Assembly: GCA_933228895.1 (NCBI GenBank)
Contig: OW121856.1
Span: 101,035,027-101,099,026 of the forward strand
Length of the DNA stretch: 64,000 bases
Direction: 5' to 3'
From: Platycnemis pennipes
Taxonomy: Eukaryota; Arthropoda; Insecta; Odonata; Platycnemididae
A model generated the notes under the pieces. The model had not been told where the DNA came from, ran no database searches, and worked only from the letters and a program-made list of their open reading frames with translations. The position numbers and the translations under genes are program-made. Numbering within the stretch: the stretch's first letter is position 1; each line of letters opens with the position of its first letter. Positions 11,764 to 23,267 of this stretch are shown here, piece by piece.

Positions 11764-12301
11764 CAATGGGGACGTTTACCATATTTTTTATTGCCGAATA
11801 TGATAGAGTTTGTAAAATAAAAAGACCGTATTTTCCGTTTTTTGATCTGTCAATTATTAACGAGTTATAAGCGGCAAAAACTGATGCTTTCAACCCTTTC
11901 GGAAAAGTGGGTGTGGTGCAACCTCTGACGTACCTATATCGACTTCGACCAATCACAACTGAGCCCGCGAAGCTACTTTGCCTTATCGCAAAGGGGACAC
12001 ACAGCTGACTCTGCCAATGAAAACTGTTGCGACAGGATCTATTCGAGCAGACCTTCCGAGAATCCCCCTCCACTCCCTTCCCTTCCCATAAAGAGCAGTC
12101 AAAGACGGGAGGAAAATGACGTCAATGTTATCACAGCAGCTTTTTCGGTGGGCGTCACCTTTTGCTTATTTTAATTTTTGATTTATGAGTGAATGGTTGT
12201 GTTTAGAAGATTAATTTTTTCACTACATTTCTTTTTCCGTTTCCATCTAACAATTTCGTGCACAAAATTGCGATTTTGGTTCGGAGTAAACGCCCCCATT
12301 G
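11764..12301 (+). mobile_element. ~530-bp TIR element (MITE family M1), copy 2
   Basis: Best-preserved ends of the three copies: starts CAATGGGGACGTTTACC and ends GTAAACGCCCCCATTG, which are inverted repeats of each other with one mismatch over ~16 bp. Internal landmarks match copies 1 and 3 in order. No clear target duplication. No transposase coding recognised. Confidence 0.8.
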
Positions 12302-13395
12302 GCTCGTAGCCCTTTTCCAACAATGATGGTCATACTTTAAGAAACTCCGATTCCCACCTACGTTCGCGGATGTGAGTTTAGAGAAGTAACCTTCCGTACA
12401 GATGGAGTTAAAACCCTTTCCTTTCGCTAACAGTGAGGTTAGATGAGTTAAAAACGATTGCAGAAAAGACAGGATCGCTAAGAGTAACTTAAGGTGCCAT
12501 AGTTCATAGCGTGTCTAGAAGAAGCCATTAATTTCACACTAACGCAACGAAAGCACAATTATTTATATACCGACTCTAACGGGGACACTTTTTAATGCGA
12601 GGCTGTGTAGATGAGAATATTGCCAACACCAAAGATATGTTTTCCAACTTTGGCAGGATGAGAGCTAACAGCCTAACGTAATATTTTTGCGATCTAATCA
12701 TAAACATTACAGCACCATTTTCATTCGACTCGAGGTGCAACGTCAAATAAAAACAAAGAATACAACCGCACGCATGTTCGACACGATAAATACGCGATCA
12801 ACTCTAGGGAAACTGAACATGAAAGCTGCTGACATCACTAGGTAAATTTACAATATCATTTCAAAAGCAATCCATAGAGCGCACTCGTCAAGTAGGATAA
12901 ATAACGTGTCTAGAGGGAACTTGTTTCCTTAGATCTCGGCATGCACGGCAAAATAATGATCACGACGTGAGGAACGTCAAGTCAATGTAAAGTTGGTAAG
13001 CGTTTGTAATGCCTGTACTGTCTGGAAATATACATAAAACATGAATACCCGCCGGATTAGCTTCTCGGTGATATTAAGACGTTTACAGATTCACATCATC
13101 CATTAAAATAAAAATCACTTCAGTCATTTTTTAGGATATTTAAAAAGCATTATCTTGAAAGTATAGCTTCTAAATGTTTGGTTGCGCCTTGACGAAGGTT
13201 AGGTAACGTCGGAACATCATTTCATTGCCCACTTATTAACATGAATACTAACTTATTAAACGAATCAACTGAATAAATAATTGAAATGAATAATTAAAAG
13301 TTAATCATATTAAATTAACTGAATAATAATGCCTCAGATGCTAATAAGCTTTAACGAAGTGCACCGTCTGATTGGAAGAGTCCGCAGCACCACCT
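12302..13395. other. no recognisable feature
   Basis: AT-rich. CTTGACGAAGGTTAGG...GTCGGAAC at 13189-13216 superficially resembles the inverted-repeat element ends at 48.7 kb but lacks the GAAAC motif. No gene. Confidence 0.4.
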
Positions 13396-13614
13396 AATGG
13401 CAGGTAGAGGAAAGAGTGTCACGTCACACGTATGCTTTACCGGCATGCAATAGTTTTCCATCACGTTGTCTCGTCGTTGAATTTTTTCTCTTTTTAAATA
13501 ATGCTGAAAAATACTTAATATCATTTTAACTTCGAACGGCTTAAAATATGCACTCCAGAATTATAAACTTTCGATCAAAACAATAAAAAAATGATAGAAA
13601 ACTACCCTACCTAT
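13396..13614 (+). repeat. ~219-bp dispersed repeat (family U1), copy 1
   Basis: Direct match to 21164-21383. Shared landmarks in order: GGCAGGTAGAGGAAA, AGTGTCACGTCACA, TTTACCGGCATGCAATAGT, CGTTGAATTT, TCATTTTAA, ACTCCAGA, TTATAAACT, TCGATCAA, CTACCCTA. No terminal inverted repeats, tail or coding potential recognised, so the type is unknown. GTGTCACGTCAC is a near-palindromic CRE-like sequence kept in both copies. Confidence 0.7.
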
Positions 13615-13679
13615 ATTATCCTCGAGCTCTAAGAAGAAAGGATGAAAAAAAATCGAATCTCCTCCGCCAGGATGTAAAG

Positions 13680-14640
13680 GGGGTACTATGGGAGGGAAAG
13701 GACAACGCCACCTGTCAACTCCTCCACGGGATTTCCCGACTTTCCGTCCTTTCCCCTTTTACCACACTCACCCCCCGCATAAACCCCGCTCCTTGCTCGC
13801 ACGCAAAGGCAACTGCGATCCCTTCATCCCCCTCCCGGCCCCGTAATCTCCTCACTCCTTCGCCGGATCCTCCAACCCCTCCACCACCCCTTCACTTCCG
13901 ACCCACGCGCGCACAGGGCCCTTCTCCAGGGGGGGGAGGACAAGAAGGGCCTCGCCCTCTTCGCTCGGAGGGCGGCGGAGTAGCAGAAAAGGAGCCAACG
14001 GACTGGGGAACTCGAAACTTCCTGTCCGACCTCCCTGAAAAACCTCCCCACCTCCTCCTCTTGTGTTTCTCTCCCTCTGTGCTCGGCCTCCCCCCTCGGA
14101 GGGACGTGTTAGAACGATAAAGAGGGTTCAGGGGCGAAGGGGTGCGTGAGCGGAGTCGCCAGTAAGGAGAGAGAGGGAGGCGGAAGGAAGGAGTGAAGGG
14201 GGAAGATACGTTGAAGGACTTGTCCCGGAGGGAGGACTGCGTGTCAAACTTGGACCAAGGGTTCAAGGGAGTGGAGAGGGGTAACGTCAAACCCTCATCC
14301 TCCTCAGGAGGGATGACAGCTCCTGAAGGACGAGGGGGGAAGGAAATGGTGGATGCCCCAAGGGACAAGAGGAGGATTTCCAACAGGGGGAGATAAAACG
14401 CAGAGCACCGAGGTAATGGCACGATTTTTCCGAGGCCGAGGTGCGATGAATTTGCAATGTAAAATGACCGGCAGGAGCGTTAATTGCTCGGCGAAAGACA
14501 AACGAAAACTCATTTCTCGGGATCCGAGCGGCCCTCCCGAAAGCCAGGCACCTCCCCGGGGGTGAAACACGAGCGTGGGGGGGGGGGGGATTCCATCCCC
14601 GCGTCGACGATACACATCACATCATAATTGCCGGCTCTGC
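13680..14640. repeat. GC-rich pyrimidine-to-purine block with a G-run
   Basis: C/T-rich to ~13910, then G/A-rich to ~14400, ending in a run of 13 G at 14577-14589. A 176-codon minus frame and several plus frames are low-complexity. No gene recognised. Confidence 0.5.
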
Positions 14641-14984
14641 GGGAGAGTTAACCTCCCAATTAAGCAGGGCCAAGCGACGACTCGCGGGAGTTGGAGAAAT
14701 TTTGTCGCAAAATTAAAATAACGATGCGCGCACTGAATAATTGCGAACCGAAATAAAATCCAATCAATGCCGTAAGTGAAAGAGACCTTCACACAAGATA
14801 ATGATGGATATTATGGCAATGACGGATTATCACACAACCCCCTAGTATCATAGAGAAAGTATAAAATATCCGATATGACATGCAAATGCCTTAGGATTCA
14901 TTTAAAGCTCCAGATCGTAATTATTTCGTGTATTGTTTATAACTTGTTAGAGCAGTAAACGTATTACTATTATATTATTATAAT

Positions 14985-15184
14985 ATAGACGGCTCACTAC
15001 ATAGGGCAACAACGAAGGGGTAACGTGGTATACATCGTTTCCATCGCTTTCGTTCGTGACGTAACGCGAAAAATTCTTCCCTCGCCATCTATGGAAATCT
15101 TCCAGTACTACGTTCAAAACGTATAACAGTTTTGTCCTATGTAGTGAGCCCTCTATGTTATAGGTACTTACTCTATGGTAGTAT
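14985..15184. mobile_element. short palindromic TIR element (family P1), copy 1
   Basis: Ends GGCTCACTACATAGGGCAA (from 14991) and TTGTCCTATGTAGTGAGCC (to 15150), an almost perfect ~19-bp inverted repeat. The right half (CGCGAAAAATTCTTCCCTCG, CCATCTATGGAAATCTTCCAG, AGTACTACGTTCAAAACGTAT) matches the right arm of the larger element at 43.2-43.8 kb, as does the flanking ACTCTATGGTAGTA. This copy has lost most of its left arm. TA-rich flanks would suit a Tc1/mariner-type insertion, but no duplication was proven. Confidence 0.7.
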
Positions 15185-17080
15185 CTAGTAGTACAATTAG
15201 GTATCAAGGTGCGCCAACTATTACAGCAAATGTAAACAACAAAACAATACACTGATACTAAAATCGCTAAAGACGCTCAAACCCGAAACATTCAGCACTC
15301 GCTACTTAGTTTACATCGCAAGATCTAATCTAAATAAATCTAAACACTAGTCCCACTTCAAATGCACCCATGCCAAGTGGGATTCGGACAAGCGACCATT
15401 GTTTTGACGATATGACTACCACGGTAGGCACATTAATTTAAACAAAAAATCTTCTAAATACACCTAATTAAGGAAATAATCAGATTCGTGGTAAGGTACG
15501 AATACTTGAAATAAAGCGCAGCCGAGATCCCTCCAGACATTCCATAGGAATTAAATGCAAGCGGAGTCACTTCAATACACATTCCTTGCGGCAGTTCAAA
15601 GAGCACGAATACACGGACGAAATTTAAAAAAAACAAATTATATTAAAAATGCATCAACATCCACGAGCGAACACGAGGGTGGACGAGGAAGGACGAAAAT
15701 GGGCGTTGATTACATTTCCTCTAGCACACATTAAATGCCGGGTCGTCTAAATCAGCCGGGTTAAAAATCACGTTTTTGTATTCAATTCGTAGAGATGCAA
15801 TGAGGCCAAGCGCAGGCGACATTACTTGACGTACCGAACATGTTATCTCCCGTCTGGGAACAACGCGGAGTCCAAACATTTGCTATGAATAGCTCATAAG
15901 CTGCGCACCAAGGGGCAGGCAGAGAGCTTGATATCGCCGCGTCACGCGATGACTTCCGAGCGTCACGCAGCCAGAACAAATGAATTTGGGACGGAGCTCT
16001 CCGGCGGTTAAATACGTTAAGGGAATCCATTAGCTAACAAGCTCAAGAAAATAATAGTCGGACGGCATGGCTCAAAAAAAGCTCTGGCACTTTTTTCTGA
16101 CGACACTTTACTAAACAGTCGACTTTTTCCAACTCAACACAGCCTTGCAAAACAAGGATGGGTACCTAAAAGACATTGCGACTCCGCATCATGCAAACGT
16201 TAATTTTTTGGGTCACTACACTGTAACTGGGCGATCACGTGACTGCCGTAGTCCTAAACGATGACTCTCTCAACCTCCATTAAACATGCCTCTTGAGTTA
16301 ACGGCAACCGACGACTCCCACGATTGTGAATAACTTCGGAACAGGCTAGGTCTCATTATGCAGATTGAAGGGCAGTGGAGACGAATCCGAAAAATATATA
16401 CAAGATAAACGTCTGGGAGTTTGAACACACTAGAAAAATAAAAAAAAGGACTCCATACAATTGAGTGACACTGACACACCAGCTTAGTTACGGCAGGATT
16501 ATCGTTGAAACATTTAAGTTTGAATAATAGTCGCCAAGACAGAATAAGAGATTGAGATCATCGGCCATAAGGGGTCATAGGTATGACTCACTTATGAGAT
16601 AAATGCTATGACTAATGATGATGATTATTCCACACATCTACTTAAAATTGAATTACCAGAGGTATTTCATCAGGCCGAGACAAATTCAGATTTCTGGCAC
16701 AATGTCAGTTATTAATTCAATCTCTGCTTTATTACAACGAATATTTTGGTCACGCTGGACGCCAGTGAGGAGAAAAATATAGGCTCGTATACACCACGAC
16801 AAAGTGAATCGGGCATATGATAAACATTTTCCAAACAATCACTCATTTTACCCAATCTCATCTCTTTCCCTTAATCAACTAAACCCTCAAATCACACAAT
16901 TTCCTCATCATCCACGTCCCCAAGCAATATTTTTCCAGCCGCTCGGTCTATATAGGTGTAAATACCCATTCATATACATCCATGTGCACACGTTGTCGCT
17001 TTCACTCGTGGATGAAGCCTCAGGCCTCGCAGCCAACTCCTGGCAAGGCGATGGGGAGAGGGAGACAAGGCGGTAGGGAA
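15185..17080. other. no gene; one SINE relic
   Basis: Unique AT-rich DNA apart from the tRNA-like relic at 15.36-15.44 kb. Small frames here have no recognisable motifs. Confidence 0.4.
15355..15440 (-). mobile_element. tRNA-derived SINE relic (degenerate)
   Basis: On the minus strand, TACCGTGGTAGTCATATCGT looks like a tRNA 5' half with A box. CTTGTCCGAATCCCA about 30 bases later is a B box with one change. No tail identified. Confidence 0.4.
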
Positions 17081-18080
17081 TGAGGGACCAGGACTTCGGA
17101 AGTTTGGAAAGGGGTTAGAGAGGGAAGGAATAGGGTACAAGGGAAGGAGAGAGAGAGAATGAGGGGTCAGCGGTGACCCGCAAGCTTAAAGAGATATAGA
17201 GACGGCGAGAGAGGAGAAAGGAGAGAGGTCGGAGAACAAATTGACCCCCGAAGGCACGCCCACTCTACCCGAGTGACCAGGGTCGCCTCCCCCAACTCAA
17301 ACCCCACCCCTTGTCCCTTTCAAAATGGCCTCACCCCCATCCCCCACCCCAGACCACAAGGGGGAGGCCCTTCCCCCACCCTCCTCACACACGCACACCA
17401 ACTGACACCCCCCACATACACTCCCCAACACACCAACACTGGTCTCCACGTACATAAAGGCACAGAAGGCACTAAGTGGCTTCCGTCTAAAACCGCCGGC
17501 CTGGCTGGGGCGAGCCAGGGCTGCCGACACCTTGTATAACCGCCGATCCCGAGGAGAGAGAGAGGGTCAAGGGAGAGAGAGAGTGTGTGTGGGAGTGTGT
17601 ACGGCAAGGTTGTCCGAGTGAGAGGGAGGGCTTAAAAGGGCCCTCGGAGGAGCGGGGGAAGGAGAGATATCACAAGGTGGACGCCTGCGGTCGGGAGGGG
17701 CGGGTATGCGGGGGTGGAGAGGGAAGGGCTTGATATAACGCACGAGGTAAATGCAGGGCGGGAGGCGAGATACCATGTGTGAACGTGGAGGGGTTTTAGG
17801 ATGCTGGGACAGCCGACGACAAAGTGGAAAAGGTGGGGAGATGAGGCCGGATCCTTGGCGAAAGTGGATCAACAACCGCCCGACGGGGGACGGGCCAGTT
17901 AAAATGCGTCGCTATATTGTTGTTGCCCTCCAAGTGTCGGCCTTTAACATTTCGCCCAATTCCCCGGACGGAAACCGCGGGAATTTCCACCGGTCAGGGC
18001 CAAAGGCCATGTGGTTAAAACTACTCCAAAGACTGTCCCAGGAGGTCACCGGCAATGATTCTATTTCGGACGATTGACCC
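17081..18080. repeat. purine / pyrimidine / purine block series
   Basis: About 17090-17270 is G/A-rich, 17280-17430 is C-rich, and 17540-17780 is G/A-rich again with (GA)n and (GT)n runs at ~17550-17600. Overlapping frames on both strands are low-complexity, with no gene. Confidence 0.5.
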
Positions 18081-18424
18081 CGGGAAAATTATCGAATTAC
18101 ATTCTACCCAACAAGGGGTGGGGTTTGAACTGAAGTTCCAAGCTCAGAGAGCCAAGATACCGATTAAGTACTTGGTATTACAACTTTTAGAGCATCATGC
18201 TAAAAATAGGTTGCATGGGTAAAAGTTCCTGTCTATTTCCATGAGTTATACAAAAAAAATTCAGAAATAGCATAAAATACTGCGAAATATTCAGATCATA
18301 ATCTTTCTCTTACGTCCCTCCTAAGTTATATTCATTACAAAGTATAGAATACAACAATATGAGGGAAATAAAAGCTGCAAGAAAGATAATTACTACTTAC
18401 GGTATAACATAACTGAATATGAAA

Positions 18425-18510
18425 AGGGAATAAATACTGATCGGTCGGCAATGTGCTGGCATGGCAAACTATAGGTCGCGAGTACGAACTTTGAGTTGCG
18501 TAGTACTTTC
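18425..18510 (+). mobile_element. possible tRNA-derived SINE relic
   Basis: GGTCGGCAATGTGCTGGCA followed by GGTCGCGAGTACGAACTTTG has tRNA A-to-B spacing and a B box with two changes. Weak; no tail. Confidence 0.3.
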
Positions 18511-18674
18511 TTAGGTACATCGTTAGGTTACACGTACGATATAACCAAAAATGTTATGGAACCGATGAACAGAACTCTTAACTTGATAAAAAACCAATGG
18601 CATTAGGCTTATTGAATAGAAATAGGAGATATTTTCCACAGGCATCATATTCTAATTCGGCCAAATTGCGTTCA

Positions 18675-18732
18675 TTTTAGCACCAGCTGACGATGACGAG
18701 CTGCTTCAAAACGAAAGTGAAAATCAAATACC
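18675..18732 (+). repeat. possible hammerhead-like motif remnant
   Basis: CACCAGCTGACGATGACGAG is followed 14 bases later by GAAAGTG. CTGACGA and GAAA match the two conserved boxes of a hammerhead ribozyme (CUGANGA and GAAA), but no good stem joins them. Recorded because the fold-backs at 23.3 and 48.7 kb carry related motifs. Weak. Confidence 0.2.
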
Positions 18733-18884
18733 ATTCAGGGAAAATTTGGTTTTATTACAACACAGTTCACCTATTCTAAGCACAACTCAAACGAAACCTT
18801 TTCTACTAGCCTCAAGTTTTCTGCAACGGTATGAAAGTACGAAGAAACAGACAAGCGAGGATCAATTAAGGAAAGAAAATGATA

Positions 18885-19700
18885 AAACGCGAAAACTAAT
18901 ACACGAGTCCAGAGCGAAGGAAAGGTGAGAAGTGGTCGGATCCGAAAGTCTGAAGGGAAATATTAGATCTCCACACCCTTTTCGAGTATGTGTGGTACGT
19001 ATATCGATGAGGAGTTTCGAAAGCCACGGGCGGTGGGTGGGGAGTTGAACGAGATGAGGGAGAATGCGAAAGGGACGGAAAAGGAGCAGTGGAAGTTTTG
19101 GGGATGTTTCGGAGAAGATTCCCGGGGAGAAGAAGAGCAGGGGATCCCGAGGATGGGCAAGCGGGAAGGATATATTCTTCCGGAAGCCGAGGAAGAGTCT
19201 GGAAAGGGAGTGGGGAGAGCGGTGAGTGATGGGTAGATGGGAAGGGGATATCCCCCAGAGGGAAAGAGGCGAACAGTCCGGAGGAATCGAGGCAGCGGAA
19301 GGTTTCCGGGAGTCCTTTTCCGGCAAGGCCTTCGATGAGGTTCGTGTGTGAGCGACAGAGGGGGGAGGGTGTGCGTACACAAGTTTGTGTGAAGCCGGAT
19401 GATGGCCGGGAGAGGGCGGGTTTAGGTTGGAGGGATTCGATCGGGGTGAAGGGGGATGGGGTCAAATCCTGGAATGGCATAGGGGGCGAAAGGAGGGCGG
19501 AAAGGGAAAGAGAGAGGGAGAGAAGACACACGGAATATCGGTGGGAGTTACATCCGTTGGAGACGCTTCGTGAAAAGGAAACATAAGGACTAGAGGGACC
19601 GTTGCGAAGGGGCAGTAGGTGGGGAAAGGGAGGATTAAAGGAGAGAGAGAGAGAGTAGCAGAGGAGTGTGGATGGAGGAAAAAAACAACGCGTACGGCCA
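18885..19700. repeat. long purine-rich block
   Basis: About 800 bp with a strongly G/A-biased plus strand (GGGGAGAGCGG, GGAAAGAGAGAGGGAGAG). The 330-codon minus-strand frame that covers it (18896-19888) is P/S/L-rich low-complexity without any recognisable domain, a product of composition. Confidence 0.6.
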
Positions 19701-20795
19701 GCACACGAAATGGGGAAATGCGGGAAAAAGGGATCAGCCAAAAAAAAGGTGAGAAACCCCTCCCCGCTGTAAATAAGGGAATAAATATACATATATACGG
19801 ACATTTCACGAAGGAGCCATCCTAAATGTTTTACCAGAAGCGAATGCAGGTCCCGAAGGAAACAAATGATCACCATTAAGTAAGGCACTCACATTATTCG
19901 GAACTTCCAAGCAGAAAAAAATCTCTGGCACCTTAAGAGATAAAAATCACCATACGGTATTCGTGGGTGTGATATTAAATTCAAAAGAGCATAGCATTAC
20001 TATGAAATTTTGAGTCAAGTAGAGAATCACATGCAATGCTGAAAACCAAAATTATCACCAAACGTTACAAACGAATTTCTTACACGCAATTCGATGCAGG
20101 TGGGGAATCAAGAATGATTGGTTCTGGACAATATTTCTTAAACATTGCATAACACGCCGAACTCAACTAGCAGAAGATATAAGAATATCACGCTAGCATA
20201 GTGAAACACGGAATTGAAAAAGGGGAAACAGCTGTAACCTTTCAATTACATTTCAAACATTTTTAAACAAGGCACTGCTGTCATCGAAAGCTCAAGTATC
20301 TGTTTTTATAGACGCTTATGGATAGTTCCTTCCTGATCTAACCACTTCTTACCCCACAGAGATTCCTGCCACCGAACGCTAACAAATACCTTCCTCAGGC
20401 TGCTCAATATCTCCAATTCACTCATCCCTCTTAAATTTTCCCTCACTATTCACATCAATATTCATTGCCAACTTCAGGACCCCATAGCCAAACAATACTT
20501 CATCCATCCACTTATTCATTCGCCCTTTTTCTCCCAGCATCCTTTTTAATTTGTGCTGTTAGAACTTCCAATTGGACAGTTTCATTCATCAAAGAAAACA
20601 GAATTCATCAATTGCGATTCGTGCCCTACTATAAATGAATTAAAGATTGGATTGAGAAATTCCAGTTTACTTGAGAAATAAACGCTAATTTTAAGGTAAT
20701 TCGAAAAAGCTTAGAAATTACGGGATGCGCTGCATTCTTGCTGACGTAATAGGCATACAGATTACGTTGCGAGATAAAGTAAATATTTGTCTCCT
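19701..20795. other. no confident feature
   Basis: AT-rich. Around 20380-20560 the minus strand gives a short R/K/E-rich translation reminiscent of retrotransposon tails, but too weak to call. Confidence 0.35.
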
Positions 20796-21101
20796 GGGGG
20801 GTGTGTTTGAACCCGTCGCGATTATCTCGTTAAGGTAGCCAAGGACTTACGTGGTACAAACACGCAAATGTAACGTGTCTGAATTGCTCGTTACAATAAC
20901 ATTAATTATTTTCACTTGAGTTTTCCTCATCTGTCTCGACTTAAGAGCCCACAAATGAGATAAAATAAAAGTCTAAACATTGAATGAGGTAGTCATTAGC
21001 GGTTTTAACTCACCAAATTTGCGAAACATTCGTGTTTATACCACGTGACTTCTTGGTTACCTATTAGTGATAATCCCGACGGTTTCAAACACAACGCCCC
21101 C
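20796..21101. mobile_element. 306-bp fold-back element (family F1), copy 1
   Basis: The left end (GTGTTTGAACCCGTCG..GTAGCCAAGGACTTACGTGGTACAAACACG) is the inverse of the right end (CGTGTTTATACCACGTGACTTCTTGGTTAC..CGACGGTTTCAAACAC). The two arms cover nearly the whole element, so one strand could fold into a ~150-bp imperfect hairpin. A second copy lies at 39806-40142. No coding potential; this is a non-autonomous DNA element or MITE. Confidence 0.8.
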
Positions 21102-21163
21102 GAATTTATCATTGTTTTTCAGAGCCCCTCAGCTTTAGTGAATACGCATTAATAATAGCCTTA

Positions 21164-21383
21164 TAGTGGCAGGTAGAGGAAATAGTGTCACGTCACATGG
21201 ATGATTTACCGGCATGCAATAGTTAGCCGTCGCGTTTTCGTAACGTTGAATTTATTCACTTTTTAATTAATGAGGAAAAATTATTAACGTCATTTTAAAA
21301 TCGAATTGCTTTAAAGAAGTACTCCAGACGTTATAAACTATCGATCAAGACAGTAAAAAGAAATTACCCTAGTGTAATAATTT
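21164..21383 (+). repeat. ~219-bp dispersed repeat (family U1), copy 2
   Basis: Same-strand match to 13396-13614, beginning GTGGCAGGTAGAGGAAATAG and ending near ACCCTAGTGTAA. Lies 60 bp beyond the fold-back element. Type unknown. Confidence 0.7.
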
Positions 21384-21494
21384 GCAGTAAATAGCAACCA
21401 TGGGCGTAGATTATTTAACAATAGAAAGTCACCAAATACGTATTTATTTCTCCGGGGTTGGAATGACGCTAGTGTTTGTTTTGTTGTCAATCTA

Positions 21495-21550
21495 TAGGAG
21501 AATTGGTGGAGAGCTGCGTCAAACCAATCTTAGGATTGCTGACCATTGAT
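21495..21550 (+). mobile_element. non-LTR retrotransposon 3' tail (family 2, copy 2)
   Basis: GGAGAGCTGCGTCAAACCAA followed by TCTTAGGATTGCTGACCATT and GATGGTGAT matches the 3' end of the copy at 28.9 kb with few changes. Only the last ~55 bp survive, the usual 5' truncation of non-LTR elements. Confidence 0.7.
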
Positions 21551-21660
21551 GGTGATATTTTATTTTACTAAAATTTCTGCGACATTTCCTTCCCTAACAA
21601 ATACTATTTCCCAATCATTGAGGGAAAATAGGTAAATCAAAATATTCCCTCGGAATACCG

Positions 21661-22210
21661 CATGAGGTGCGGGAAAATAAAAACAGAACGGTTACGGGTC
21701 GGGAGGCATCCCTCCGCCATGTTCACGCGGGGCAAAGCGAGGTTGGGTGGAGAGAGGGATGGAGAGATATGGGGAGGAAACGCAGCCCGACAGAGAAAGG
21801 AGAGATAAGGGATAAAAAAGATGTAAGAGGAACCCCGAAAAAAAAGCAAAACGGACGGTCGGATTTGAAAACAAAAAAAGTACAGCGGTAGTGAGACGGG
21901 AAGGGGTGGTTTGGGTGGGGGGGGGTGGAAAGAGTCATGGATTCGGGAGATGGATTCGCTTGGGGAAGGGATAGAGGGGGTGGGCGAAAATGCTAGCGGC
22001 AGCGGCGGAAAGCACGGCGAGGGGGAGGGTTTAGATCTGACTGGAAGCCCTCCCACCCCTTTGGCCAGAGATTGAGCCCAGGCTGCCGTGAAAAAGCGGT
22101 TCTTCAATATCAGCAGGGTAAGCACGACGAAGGGGATGGCGGGAAGGGAGAGGAAGCACAGAGAGAGAAAGAGAGAGAGAGTAAAAATATATAAATAAAA
22201 AAAACAAAAG
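21661..22210. repeat. purine-rich block with (GA)n
   Basis: G/A-rich plus strand, including GGGTGGGGGGGGGTGG at ~21916-21930 and (GA)n at ~22160-22181. The 195-codon minus frame across it is F/L/S/P low-complexity and is rejected as a gene. Confidence 0.5.
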
Positions 22211-22930
22211 AGGGCGGGAAACAACCGCTACTGAACGAATTTCCAAGAGGAACGCAATGCGCTCGTCCGCGACCGAGCATACGTATTAAAAACGACAAGA
22301 TAGAAAAAAAAGGAAAGGCCGAGAGGGAGCCGTATTATAACTCGCGAACCGATGCATTTGAAGCGAGGTTTGAGAGCGAATTCAAGAATTTCCACGAATC
22401 GGACGCGAGAGAACAAACGCCGGGCACTGCGCAAAAATTGTAAAGAGCTTTCGTCGATGACATACGCGACCACAAACATCGCTAGGCAGGAGTGAGATCA
22501 AAAAGGAAACACATTTTCGAAAATTTTCAACTGCCACCCGCGGGAATTTAATGGAGCTTGTGGGAATATTTTATGACATTCAAGGGGAAAAATGTGAGGC
22601 AATCCAGATTTCCGTTTCGGAATGTTTTGAATGAAATGATCAAGTCAAGAACAGATGATCTTTACAAGGAGGTGACCACGGAAAGCATTATCGATCGATG
22701 CTTTTAAGTTGGCAGAGAGAAAGACTGCACGATCTAAGCGATAGTATTAGCTTTCTAAGAGATGAAAGAGATTTATTGGAGTTCGAGATATGTTCATGTG
22801 GCCATGAGCAATTTTATGCTTTTCATTTACCGAATAATGTGAAAAGAGCATAGCAATAAAAACGGTGCGATATATGGCAGTTAGAATTAAAATTTTAAAA
22901 AGTGTAGGAATTAATTTTTGGAAAAAGAAT
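22211..22930. other. no recognisable feature
   Basis: Mixed to AT-rich unique DNA between the purine block and the retrotransposon relic. Confidence 0.4.
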
Positions 22931-22934
22931 AGTC

Positions 22935-23267
22935 TTCTTTTGTCACTTACAACGTAAGGAATAGTAAATTAACAAACGTGGAATCCATCAAATATCTTGG
23001 AATAACCCTGACAAATAATCTTTCCTGGAGTAAACACATACGAGACACGATTGGTTAAGCGAATCGTAAATTGGGATTAATCAAAAGAGTACAAGGTACA
23101 TGTGGTCATGTGCGAGAAATTAGCTAGTTTTCCCTTGTTAGAACTCATTTGGAATACGCTGCCAGTATATGGCATCCCTACGTAATAGGCTTAAATATCG
23201 AACATAAACGTATGCAGCGAAGATCGGAAAGATTTGTAAAGGTACGCTATGTTTTAGGTTACAATAA
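22935..23267 (+). mobile_element. CR1/Jockey-type retrotransposon ORF2 relic, part 1
   Basis: Plus-strand translation gives YNVRNSKLTNVESIKYLGIT followed by LTNNLSWSKHIRDT, then (after stops) ANRKLGLIKRV, FSLVRTHLEYAASIWHPY and KRMQRRSERFVK. This is the hallmark end of the reverse-transcriptase/thumb region of Jockey/CR1-like non-LTR elements (YLGVT...WS.HI...A...LG...R..LEYA...W.P......E..QRRA.RF). Several stops make it dead. The reading is cut at ~23267 by an inserted palindrome and resumes at ~23417. Confidence 0.88.

Noticed and set aside
12925..12945. AEI-like translation on minus as the start of the next groucho exon
   Set aside because: A stop codon follows immediately.
13189..13216. 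Hammerhead or fold-back end at CTTGACGAAGG...GTCGGAAC
   Set aside because: Lacks GAAA after the stem and has no inverted partner nearby.
18896..19888. 330-codon minus-strand open frame
   Set aside because: P/S/L/R low-complexity translation of a purine-rich block, with the other frames also open; no domain, no splice signals.
20380..20560. Antisense retrotransposon relic
   Set aside because: K/R/E-rich translation only vaguely resembles known tails; no diagnostic motif.
21637..22224. 195-codon minus-strand open frame
   Set aside because: F/L/S/P-rich hydrophobic-looking translation of a purine tract; not a membrane protein on any positive evidence.
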